A DNA stretch of 8,164 nt from Methylothermaceae bacterium (GTDB lineage Bacteria; Pseudomonadota; Gammaproteobacteria; Methylococcales; Methylothermaceae). The notes under the pieces are model-generated. The model had not been told where the DNA came from and ran no database searches. It saw only the letters and a program-made list of their open reading frames with translations. Shown here piece by piece: positions 1 to 6,270 of this stretch (the stretch's first letter is position 1; every line of letters begins with the position of its first letter). A program made the translations under genes and the position numbers. The stretch is from contig JALVSV010000520.1 of the NCBI GenBank assembly GCA_027024125.1, positions 1 through 8,164 of the forward strand. The letters are read 5' to 3'.

Positions 1-68
1 AGTGGTTTCATCTTTTCCCACAGCTCGTCAGGCAAACGAAATCGTGAGTGTGTCCGTTGACGGGTCAT
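1..68 (-). CDS. IS5-type transposase, N-terminal fragment cut by window edge
   Basis: Read on the minus strand from ATG at 68-66, the frame is open to the window edge and gives 22 residues, beginning MTRQRTHSRFRLPDELW and ending in EKMKPL. The pattern R-F/Y-R-L-x-D-E-x-W-E-x-x-x-P-L is the familiar N-terminal signature of IS5-superfamily DDE transposases (the DUF4096-like region before the catalytic domain). A good ribosome binding site, AAGAGG, lies 8 nt before the ATG, which supports the start. The catalytic domain would lie outside the window, so activity cannot be judged. The family call rests on a short stretch recognised from memory. Confidence 0.68.
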   Translation of the reverse strand, partial: MTRQRTHSRFRLPDELWEKMKP

Positions 69-126
69 TGCTCAAACCTCTTGTCAGTTCATCTACCATT
101 TCGACAAGGGTTATTCGGATAGGTTC
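1..126 (-). mobile_element. Left-running IS5-like insertion sequence, 5' end only (boundary inferred)
   Basis: The fragment contains the transposase start (68-66), its ribosome binding site and about 58 bases of upstream DNA. The presumed outer end, read on the minus strand, is GAACCTATCCGAATAACCC, ending at about position 126. This resembles the terminal sequence of several IS5-group elements as I remember them. Immediately outside it lies TAA (127-129), compatible with the short TNA-type target used by some IS5 subgroups. From 128 on, a different, recognisable transposase remnant begins on the other strand, which is what an insertion boundary would look like. The opposite end is outside the window, so the inverted repeat and target duplication cannot be confirmed. 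Confidence 0.42.
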
Positions 127-127
127 T

Positions 128-501
128 AAACAACGCAAAACCTGGTGGCTGAAACAACAGCGGCGGTTGCTAAAAGGAGAAATCGAACCAGTTATCGAGG
201 CATTACCGAACTGGCCAAAGGCCGGCGGCGCAAGGCGGTGCTCAAGAAGCTCAACTATTTCACCAAGCACCGCGCGCATCTTGGATATGACCGGTTACGT
301 CAGGACAAGCTCCCCATCGGCTCCGGGGCCATCGAAAGCCCCTTCCGAAGGGTCGTCAACCTGCGCCTCAAAAGTGCGGCGACTTTCTGGAAGGAAGCGA
401 CTGCCGAGGCAATGCTGGTACTGCGGGCCTAGTTTAAAGCAGTGCGCTGGGATACCTTGGAAAAGATCGCCTTGGCACCTATCCCGGACTGCATCGCATA
501 A
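128..501 (+). pseudogene. Decayed transposase remnant, C-terminal part (ISKra4-like type)
   Basis: The remnant is in two frames. Bases 128-205 give KQRKTWWLKQQRRLLKG followed by EIEPVIEAL. From 208 the frame changes and gives ELAKGRRRKAVLKKLNYF, then LPIGSGAIES, RRVVNLRLK and AEAMLVLRA. A stop, TAG, follows at 430-432. The same frame continues past it as FKAVRWDTLEKIALAPI to a TAA at 499-501. The GSGAIES...RRVVNLRLK...AEAMLxLR-x-x-FKAxRWD order is typical of the C-terminal end of a family of IS transposases (ISKra4-like; exact family uncertain). Thus the copy has at least one frameshift near 205-208 and one nonsense codon, most simply CAG to TAG. The 5' half is missing, apparently displaced by the IS5-like element at its left. 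It cannot make a functional transposase. Confidence 0.62.
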
Positions 502-615
502 GGCCACAAAATGGGAATGCGCCCGATGGGGTTGCTTGTCATGGCGCGGCGTCGGTGAGCTTAAATTTCGCTGCTATTTCGGAGGGCAGGAATTCCCTCC
601 GGGCTATCGACATGA

Positions 616-644
616 AAAACGCCCCGGTGAAACCGGGGCGTTTT
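616..644 (-). terminator. Symmetric rho-independent terminator downstream of glnA
   Basis: AAAACGCCCCGGT (616-628) and ACCGGGGCGTTTT (632-644) form a perfect 13-bp stem around the 3-nt loop GAA. The stem has a GC-rich core and an A-tract on one side and a T-tract on the other, so it can terminate in both directions. It begins 28 bases beyond the glnA stop codon, the expected place for the glnA terminator. On the plus strand it would also stop transcripts coming from the transposase debris. Confidence 0.85.
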
Positions 645-671
645 CGCATTCTTGATGGAAGCGTCTTTGAA

Positions 672-2081
672 TCATAGACTGTAGTACATGTCGAACTCGA
701 CCGGGTGGGTGCTCATCCGCAGACGGGTGACTTCTTCCATCTTCAGCTCGATGTAGGCGTCGATCATGTCATCGGTGAACACGCCGCCAGCCTTGAGGAA
801 CTCACGGTCTTCGTCCAGCGCCTTGAGTGCCTCGTCGAAAGAGAAGGCAACCTTAGGGATGTTGGCTTCCTCTTCCGGCGGCAGATCGTACAGGTTCTTG
901 TCCATCGCGTCACCTGGATGGATCTTGTTGAGGATGCCGTCCAGACCTGCCATCAGCATCGAGGCGAAGGCGAAGTACGGGTTGGCAGTCGAATCGGGGA
1001 AACGCACCTCGATGCGCCGTGCCTTCGGATTGGCGATGAAGGGTACGCGAACCGAGGCGGAGCGATTACGGGCCGAGTAGGCCAGCATCACTGGGGCTTC
1101 GAACCCTGGGACCAGGCGCTTGTAGCTGTTGGTGGAGGCGTTGGTAAAGGCGTTGATGGCGCGGGCGTGCTTCAAGATGCCGCCGATATAGAACAGAGCA
1201 GTTTCGGATAGCCCGCCGTACATGTCACCGGTGAAGATGTTCTGCCCATCCTTGGCCAGGGACTGGTGCACGTGCATGCCGTTGCCGTTGTCACCAACCA
1301 GGGGTTTGGGCATGAAGGTAGCGGTCTTGCCGAAAGCGTGGGCGACGTTCTGTACCACGTATTTCAGGATCAGCACTTCATCGGCCTTTTTGACCAGGGT
1401 GTTGCAACCGACGCCGATTTCACACTGACCCGCGGTAGCCACCTCGTGATGATGGACCTCGGTCGTCAGTCCCATTTCCTCCAAGGTTTCGCACATCGCT
1501 GAGCGGATGTCCTGTAGGGAATCGACCGGAGGGACCGGGAAATACCCACCCTTGGGGCCAGGGCGGTGGCCGATGTTGCCGCCTTCGTAAACCTTTTCGG
1601 TATTCCAGCTGGCCTCGTCGGAATCGACCTGGTAGAAGCAGCGGTGGATGTCGGCGGCCCAGCGGGCGTCGTCGAAGATGAAGAATTCATTTTCCGGGCC
1701 GAACAGTGCGGTATCGGCGATACCGGTGGATTTCATATAGGCTTCGGCGCGATGGGCCAGGGAGCGCGGGCAGCGTTCGTAACCTTCCATGGTGGCAGGT
1801 TCGACGATGTCGCAGCGCAGAATCAGGGTGGGGGCTTCGAAGAAAGGGTCTTCCACAGCGGTTTCAGGATCCGGCATCAGGATCATGTCGGACTCCTGAA
1901 TCCCTTTCCAGCCGGCGATCGAAGAGCCATCGAACATCTTGCCGTTTTCGAAGAAATCTTCGTCGATGGTGTGGGATGGTACTGTGACGTGCTGTTCCTT
2001 GCCTTTGGTGTCGGCAAAGCGCAGATCGACGAATTCGATTTCCTTGTCTTTTATTATTTCTAATACCTTGTCAGCGGACAT
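672..2081 (-). CDS. glnA: Glutamine synthetase, type I (GSI-beta)
   Basis: ATP-dependent ligation of ammonia to glutamate, the entry point of nitrogen assimilation; a cytoplasmic dodecamer. The 469-residue length matches the family. Visible landmarks in order are: [13 protein letters not shown] (about 49-61); metal and substrate ligands in GPENEFF (E130, E132); HHHE (E213) and E221; GNGMHVH (H270 and H272 region); NRSASVRVP (339-347) for the nucleotide and glutamate site; E358 and R360 in [15 protein letters not shown] (396-404) places the adenylylation tyrosine at 398, so activity should be tuned by GlnE. The start ATG (2081) is preceded by GAGG in TGAGGTAACAGA. It is monocistronic, with a terminator 28 bases downstream and a sigma-54 type promoter upstream. 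No truncation or missing catalytic residue is seen. Confidence 0.98.
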   Translation of the reverse strand: MSADKVLEIIKDKEIEFVDLRFADTKGKEQHVTVPSHTIDEDFFENGKMFDGSSIAGWKGIQESDMILMPDPETAVEDPFFEAPTLILRCDIVEPATMEGYERCPRSLAHRAEAYMKSTGIADTALFGPENEFFIFDDARWAADIHRCFYQVDSDEASWNTEKVYEGGNIGHRPGPKGGYFPVPPVDSLQDIRSAMCETLEEMGLTTEVHHHEVATAGQCEIGVGCNTLVKKADEVLILKYVVQNVAHAFGKTATFMPKPLVGDNGNGMHVHQSLAKDGQNIFTGDMYGGLSETALFYIGGILKHARAINAFTNASTNSYKRLVPGFEAPVMLAYSARNRSASVRVPFIANPKARRIEVRFPDSTANPYFAFASMLMAGLDGILNKIHPGDAMDKNLYDLPPEEEANIPKVAFSFDEALKALDEDREFLKAGGVFTDDMIDAYIELKMEEVTRLRMSTHPVEFDMYYSL

Positions 2082-2128
2082 TCTGTTACCTCATTGATGA
2101 TGTAAATACACTTTTCATTGCCCATATA

Positions 2129-2144
2129 AGCACATAGTGTGCCG
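2129..2144 (-). promoter_or_regulatory. Sigma-54 (-24/-12) promoter of glnA
   Basis: Read on the minus strand, the sequence is CCGGCACACTATGTGCTTA. The invariant GG (2143-2142) and GC (2131-2130) are separated by exactly 10 bases, as sigma-54 requires, and GGCAC matches the -24 consensus. It closely resembles the E. coli glnAp2 core from memory. The predicted transcript start is near 2118, giving a 37-nt leader before the glnA ATG. The core also forms a perfect palindrome, GCACA-CTA-TGTGC. Together with the NtrC-type site upstream this implies nitrogen-starvation control. Confidence 0.78.
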
Positions 2145-2183
2145 GTTTCAGGTGCAAGTTTATCGTCCTTGATACTGGATATA

Positions 2184-2199
2184 TGCACTATTATGGTGC
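2184..2199 (-). promoter_or_regulatory. NtrC-type enhancer site for glnA
   Basis: On the minus strand the sequence is GCACCATAATAGTGCA, that is GCAC and GTGC half-sites separated by 7 bases, the spacing of the NtrC consensus TGCACC-N5-GGTGCA. It is centred about 74 bases upstream of the predicted glnA start, closer than the strong enterobacterial sites. It overlaps the last codons and stop (TAA, 2193-2191) of the CDF transporter gene. One good site is clear; a second is not. Confidence 0.6.
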
Positions 2200-3378
2200 G
2201 TGATGATCCTCCATAGTGCGCCTGGATTCGTCGGCGGTAAAAAAAACCTGAATCGAACGAATAAAGTTAAACGGTTTGGCCGCCTCGCGCAATTGGCGGA
2301 TGATTTTTTTTGCCGGAAGTGCTTCAGAAATGACTTCGAGAGGAAGAAAGACTTCCACGTCGATTTTGCCCTTCAGGTAATGCAGGGTAATGCGATTGAT
2401 CTTTCTTGCATAGGGCAGGTGGCGCCAGGCCTGGGTCAATTGTTCGATCACCTGGGAGCGTAAAGGCAGTCCCTGGGTGACTTGGTCGATGTCACGTTCG
2501 GCGTCGATGTGGACGGTCACATCGGTCACTTCCTCGAATTCTTCCAGCAACCTGTCACGGACCTTGTCGGCGATGGCGTGGCCTTCCGAAACCGAGATGC
2601 CCGGATGGACCTGGATGTGGACGTCCACCAGGGCCTCGCCTGCCATCCTGCGGGTGCGTAGCGAATGCAGGGATTCGACGCCTTCGGTTTGCTGGATGGC
2701 CTGCTCGATCTGTCTGACCCGATGGGAAGGCAGCGCCGTGTCGACCAGTTCGCGGGTGCTTTCCAGTACCAGGTGCAGTCCGATCCTGGCGATCATCAAG
2801 CCAACCACGATGGCTGCGACTGCGTCGGCGAAGTGATAACCAGAAATGGCGCCTATCACCCCGATCAGCACCACGATCGAAGAGACTGCATCGCTGCGGT
2901 GATGCCAGGCATTGGCCTGCAGCAGTTTGGAACGGGTCCGTCTGGCCACATGGATGGTGTACTGATACATCGCCTCCTTGGTCAGGATGGAGATGGCTGC
3001 GGCGATCACGACCCAGTGATGCGGGACCAATAGTGGCGCTTCCCCTTGCAATCTTTGGGCAGCATCCCAGACGATGCCTGCAGCCACCACGGCAAGAAAC
3101 ATCCCCAGGATGACCGTAGCGATGGTCTCGAATCTTCCATGGCCATAAGGATGGGCTTCGTCGGCGCCGTGGCCGGCAACCCGGAAGATCACCAGTACCA
3201 GCAAATCGGTGACCAGATCGGAGAAGGAATGGATGCCGTCGACGATCAGGGCCTGGGAGTGGCCATAATAGCCAGCCACCACCTTCCCTATGGCCAGCAG
3301 CAGGTTGAACAGTCCCCCCACCAGGGTGACCCGTTGCTTGGCGCGTGTCTGCTCGGAGCGGATCGAATCGGTGTTCAC
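2191..3378 (-). CDS. Cation diffusion facilitator (CDF) metal efflux protein with C-terminal extension
   Basis: A proton-coupled divalent metal exporter of the inner membrane. The start is taken as GTG at 3378-3376, which overlaps the TGA of the tusA-like gene (GTGA), giving 395 residues. The frame is open further upstream, but that part only shadows tusA. Landmarks: TM1 about 18-37; TM2 with DGIHSFSDLVTD (H50 and D54 of an HxxxD metal site); HPYGHGRFE (76-84) before TM3; hydrophobic helices about 88-106 and 121-137; TM5 with H159 and D163 in AWHHRSD; TM6 about 182-205. HxxxD in both TM2 and TM5 is the zinc-type arrangement, but specificity is not proven. The cytosolic dimer domain spans about 215-293 (VDVHIQVHPGISVSEGHAIA). 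A further domain of about 100 residues (295-395, with ITLHYLKGKIDVEVFLP) is not standard and looks like a second ferredoxin-like fold. It is the last gene of the operon and probably depends on coupled translation, because no ribosome binding site is seen. Confidence 0.9.
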   Translation of the reverse strand: MNTDSIRSEQTRAKQRVTLVGGLFNLLLAIGKVVAGYYGHSQALIVDGIHSFSDLVTDLLVLVIFRVAGHGADEAHPYGHGRFETIATVILGMFLAVVAAGIVWDAAQRLQGEAPLLVPHHWVVIAAAISILTKEAMYQYTIHVARRTRSKLLQANAWHHRSDAVSSIVVLIGVIGAISGYHFADAVAAIVVGLMIARIGLHLVLESTRELVDTALPSHRVRQIEQAIQQTEGVESLHSLRTRRMAGEALVDVHIQVHPGISVSEGHAIADKVRDRLLEEFEEVTDVTVHIDAERDIDQVTQGLPLRSQVIEQLTQAWRHLPYARKINRITLHYLKGKIDVEVFLPLEVISEALPAKKIIRQLREAAKPFNFIRSIQVFFTADESRRTMEDHHAP

Positions 3379-3602
3379 TGGCCGACTTTTAGTCTGATGT
3401 GGTATTCGTTGCCTTCGTTCCAGCTTTCCACTATGAAATGTCCATTGATACGGCACCAGGCTGGAATGTCCTGCATCACTCCCGGATCGGTGCCGATCAG
3501 TTCCACTTCGGTTGCTGGAGGCAGGGTCTTGACCACATCCTGAAGGCGGATCACCGGCAGGGGGCAAAGGAGTCCCCGGGCATCCACGATGGTTCGATTC
3601 AT
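3375..3602 (-). CDS. TusA/SirA-family sulfur carrier protein
   Basis: A small (75-residue) cytoplasmic protein of the TusA fold. The N-terminus, MNRTIVDARGLLCPLPVIRL, carries the diagnostic C-P-x-P motif; Cys13 would carry the persulfide passed to an acceptor. The C-terminal half (TDPGVMQDIPAWC and HFIVESW) follows the usual beta-alpha pattern. The start is chosen at 3602 because its ATG overlaps the stop of the preceding gene (ATGA). An in-frame ATG nine bases earlier (3611) would give 78 residues but has no ribosome binding site. Family members serve tRNA 2-thiouridine relay, molybdenum cofactor sulfuration or dissimilatory sulfur metabolism. Here the overlap with a ThiI-like ATPase points to RNA or small-molecule thiolation. 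I do not assign the name tusA because the family has many paralogues. Confidence 0.88.
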   Translation of the reverse strand: MNRTIVDARGLLCPLPVIRLQDVVKTLPPATEVELIGTDPGVMQDIPAWCRINGHFIVESWNEGNEYHIRLKVGQ

Positions 3603-4642
3603 AGCATCCATTCCGGTGGGATTTCGTGGGGTTTGAGAGGGGAGACGGTCAGCAGGATTTCGTGGAGACCTCTGACCGCCCTGACCTCAACGGCCTCAGA
3701 ATCACGTCCCTGGCTATAGCGGGCGACGATGCGGGCAGCCAGTTCGAGTTCCTCGTCTGAGAGATCACCGTCTATCAGGGTCAGGGGGCCGCCGTGACTG
3801 ACGGTCTGCAGATGGGGAAAGCGGTTTTTGTATCCCTGGAGAAACCGGCCTTCTCCTTCTTCGCGGGCGACGATCAGTTTGAAATGGGGGCGGGGGCGGA
3901 TGTGCCGGCCAACCTTGAGCAGCATGATGTCGTCCAGTTCGTAGCGTTTCTCGCCCCGGGTCTGCCACAGGTCCGCCAGTTTGCGCGAGTAGTTTTCGTC
4001 GGTGAGAAAGCAGCACCCCCCTGCCGGTTGGGCGTAATCCTCCAAGCCCAGTTGTTTTGCCAGCTCCATCTGGGGTTTTCTGGTGCGTCCGGAGAAACCG
4101 TAGAGTTTTTCCCGGTCCACCCAGCCTTCCCTTTCCGGCAGGGTAGGTGGAAGGTTCCGGGCGCAAAGGGGACGCAGCAGCCGGTCGTCGGCACCGGATT
4201 CGCGCGCCACCACCGGCATGGTGTCCTTGCGCTGGGATTTGGGGCGCTGGCCGATCACTTCGCCGGTGATGATGAAGTCGAATCCATTGTCGTTCATCCA
4301 CTGCCTTGCCTTCCCCACCATGAAGATCTTGCAGTCCAGGCAGGGGTTGAGGTTGGCGCCATATCCATGTTTGGGATTGACCACCACCTCTTTGTATTCC
4401 TCGATGATGTCGATGATATGGAGCTTGATGCCCAGTTGTTCCGCTACCCATAGTGCGTTGTTGCGTTTGGGTTTGGCCTGGTCGCGTTTGCGGATGGCAT
4501 GGGTGTGGCCTTCGACGCAGAAACCGGTGAAGAAGTTGATGCCTTCCACCTGTATGCCCTGTTCCATGATCACCTTGGCGGCGAGCATCGAGTCCAATCC
4601 ACCTGAGATCAGGGCGACTGCTTTGCGTTGATGAGCTGTCAT
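3599..4642 (-). CDS. ThiI/MnmA-like PP-loop ATPase with C-terminal NFACT-R-like domain
   Basis: A predicted adenylating thiolase of 347 residues. The N-terminal PP-loop is SGGLDS (13-18), which binds ATP and activates the substrate. Next come NPCLDCK (99-105, Cys101 and Cys104), resembling the cysteine region of MnmA, then ITGEVIGQRPKSQ (125-137), then AGGCCFLTD (207-215, Cys210 and Cys211) at the place of the second MnmA catalytic cysteine. From about 237, LLKVGRHIRP and FKLIVAREEGEGRFL resemble the NFACT-R domain, an RNA-binding module known to occur fused to ThiI-like enzymes in bacteria. Classical ThiI parts (THUMP, rhodanese) are absent. The product probably thiolates tRNA, taking sulfur from the overlapping tusA-like gene; the substrate is unknown. 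No strong ribosome binding site precedes ATG 4642, but the frame has no better upstream start. Confidence 0.85.
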   Translation of the reverse strand: MTAHQRKAVALISGGLDSMLAAKVIMEQGIQVEGINFFTGFCVEGHTHAIRKRDQAKPKRNNALWVAEQLGIKLHIIDIIEEYKEVVVNPKHGYGANLNPCLDCKIFMVGKARQWMNDNGFDFIITGEVIGQRPKSQRKDTMPVVARESGADDRLLRPLCARNLPPTLPEREGWVDREKLYGFSGRTRKPQMELAKQLGLEDYAQPAGGCCFLTDENYSRKLADLWQTRGEKRYELDDIMLLKVGRHIRPRPHFKLIVAREEGEGRFLQGYKNRFPHLQTVSHGGPLTLIDGDLSDEELELAARIVARYSQGRDSEAVEVRAVRGLHEILLTVSPLKPHEIPPEWML

Positions 4643-4672
4643 GAATATTGGGATGGTTTCAATGGATGGGCA

Positions 4673-4678
4673 ATTATA
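4673..4678 (-). promoter_or_regulatory. Possible -10 box for the PP-loop/tusA/CDF operon
   Basis: A perfect TATAAT is present on the minus strand, in GGTATAATTGCCC. It would start transcription near 4666, some 24 bases before the ATG at 4642. The region 17 bases upstream (GGCAAC) is a poor -35, so this needs an activator or is fortuitous. The 80-base gap to the GGT-family gene contains no convincing terminator, so readthrough from that gene is also possible. Confidence 0.33.
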
Positions 4679-4722
4679 CCGGCATTTGCCTTGTCGTTGC
4701 CGGGCGGTTTTTCGGGCCTGAT

Positions 4723-6270
4723 TCAGACGATGGCCGAATGCCCGCCGCGGCGAGGATCACCGAAACCTTCCAAGCCGGAAGGGTTGCGGCTTGCAGCATG
4801 GACACCACCAAAAAACAGGTTGATATCGGGCCAGAGATGGTGGTTGGGGTACAGCGAAAACAGGCGGGTCAGCGTCTCCTCGGGAAAGCCTGCTTCCACA
4901 CTGAGAAGCTTATTTTCGAAATGAAGTCTGGGGGCGGCGATGGCCTGTTCGAGGGGCATGGTGAAATCAATCAGATTGATCAGTACCTGGAGGATGGCGG
5001 TACGGAGGCGGTTCGAGCCTCCCGAGCCCAAAGAGACGATCTGGTCTCCCATGAAAGCCAAAGTGGGGGCCATCATGGAGGTCATCCGTCTGTCGGTTGG
5101 CCAGAGATTGAAACCGTGGGGGTTGAGGTCTTCCTCACCGAGCATGTTGTTGAGCATGATGCCCGTTCCGGGAATCAAATAGCCACAGCCTTCACCGTTG
5201 CTGGTGGTCAGGCTGGCGCAATTGCCTTCCCGGTCGATCACGCTGATGTGGGTGGTACCCCGGCGGCATAAGGAGTGATCGGTCAGGCGTTGCAGGTAGG
5301 ATTGCAGGATGGGCGGTGACAGCAAAGGTGGGGTGCCTTGTTCGTGGGTCTCGTCGAGGCCGGTATCGCTTCTGGCCTGCTGGGTGATCTGCTGGGCCCT
5401 GGTGAGTAGTTCCAGATGCTCGATGCTGCCGAATCCGGTTTCAGGCAGGCTGCAATGCTCCAAAAGCTTCAGGGCGAAGGCGATCAGGAATCCACCGGAA
5501 CTGGGGGGAGGGTTGGTCAGAATCCGGTTGCCCCGGTAATGGAACGAAAGGGGGCGGCGTTCGATCACCCGGTATTCTGAAAGGTCCCGGTCTGTCAACA
5601 GGCCGCCATTGGCGCATAGGGACACTATTCTGGTGGCGATATCTCCTCGATAGAACAGCTCTTCACCTTCCCTGGCCAACGCCTCGATGGAGGCCGCCAG
5701 TTCCGGCTGGATCAAAAGGTCGCCTTCCTGAACCAGAAGTTCGGGGTTGGAGGGGCTTCGGTAGGTGGTGAAAGTCTGTTCCCTGGCCCGATAGATCGGG
5801 GCAACAATGTCGAAGATATAAGCCTGAAAGGCATTGACCTTCACTCCGCGTTGGGCGAAGTCGACGGCCGGCTGGGCTACCGTGGTCAGGGGCAGGCGGC
5901 CCAGTTCTCGTTGGACGGTCCACAGTCCCTTGACCACGCCCGGGGTGGCGATCGATCCCAGGCCGATATGGAATTGTTGGCAGGTGGTGCCAAAATCGGC
6001 GGTAATGGGAAAGAAATCGATGGATTCCGGCGGCAGATGCCGTTTTGGGGTCTGGACGAAGAAGTCATAGAGGCGTTGCGAACCATGGGTATGGGTCAAA
6101 AGGTATCCACCGCCTCCCAGTGAAGCGAGAACGGGTTCGGTGACGCAGGCTGCCAGATGGGCAGCGACGACGGCATCGAAGGCGTTGCCTCCTGCCTCCA
6201 GGATTAGCATGGCAGCTTCCACGGTTTTGGGGTGGCCGGCGGCCACTACGCCTTTGGGGCAATGTTTCAC
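4723..6270 (-). CDS. Gamma-glutamyltransferase-family protein, cytoplasmic divergent type
   Basis: An Ntn-hydrolase of 515 residues expected to self-cleave into two chains and act on gamma-glutamyl compounds such as glutathione. The probable nucleophile is Thr339 in RRGTTHISVIDREGN, matching the TTH start of the small subunit. GEGCGYLIPGTGIMLNNM (360-377) and LGSGGSNRLRTAI (414-426) match the substrate-pocket and glycine loops. The N-terminus (AAGHPKTVEAAMLILEAGG) is typical of the family but has no signal peptide, so the enzyme should be cytoplasmic, unlike periplasmic Ggt. The usual D-x-R-E-x-A-P arginine that binds the glutamyl carboxylate is replaced by VQTP (72-75), so substrate range may differ. 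The start is GTG (6270-6268), with an in-frame stop just upstream. No clear ribosome binding site is present, and only -10-like hexamers (TATACT, TATGAT on the minus strand, 6295-6304) lie upstream. Confidence 0.88.
   Translation of the reverse strand: MKHCPKGVVAAGHPKTVEAAMLILEAGGNAFDAVVAAHLAACVTEPVLASLGGGGYLLTHTHGSQRLYDFFVQTPKRHLPPESIDFFPITADFGTTCQQFHIGLGSIATPGVVKGLWTVQRELGRLPLTTVAQPAVDFAQRGVKVNAFQAYIFDIVAPIYRAREQTFTTYRSPSNPELLVQEGDLLIQPELAASIEALAREGEELFYRGDIATRIVSLCANGGLLTDRDLSEYRVIERRPLSFHYRGNRILTNPPPSSGGFLIAFALKLLEHCSLPETGFGSIEHLELLTRAQQITQQARSDTGLDETHEQGTPPLLSPPILQSYLQRLTDHSLCRRGTTHISVIDREGNCASLTTSNGEGCGYLIPGTGIMLNNMLGEEDLNPHGFNLWPTDRRMTSMMAPTLAFMGDQIVSLGSGGSNRLRTAILQVLINLIDFTMPLEQAIAAPRLHFENKLLSVEAGFPEETLTRLFSLYPNHHLWPDINLFFGGVHAASRNPSGLEGFGDPRRGGHSAIV

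Noticed and set aside
581..600. GGAGGG/CCCTCC hairpin near the terminator
   Set aside because: Six-bp stem with an eight-base loop and no T-tract; probably chance or debris of the mobile element.
2..655. Long plus-strand open frame of 217 codons at the left edge
   Set aside because: It only partly follows the transposase remnant (128-205). The rest is out of frame with the conserved motifs and runs through the terminator.
705..1211. Open frames opposite glnA on the plus strand
   Set aside because: They mirror the codon structure of glnA, a well-supported gene, and match no family.
3379..3567. N-terminal extension of the CDF protein
   Set aside because: The added residues are low-complexity and lie in another frame over the tusA-like gene; the GTG overlapping the tusA-like stop gives a normal CDF start.
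3765..4451. Second long frame on the minus strand inside the PP-loop gene
   Set aside because: Rich in Arg, Pro and Gly as expected for an out-of-frame reading of GC-rich coding DNA; the overlapping frame has clear PP-loop motifs.
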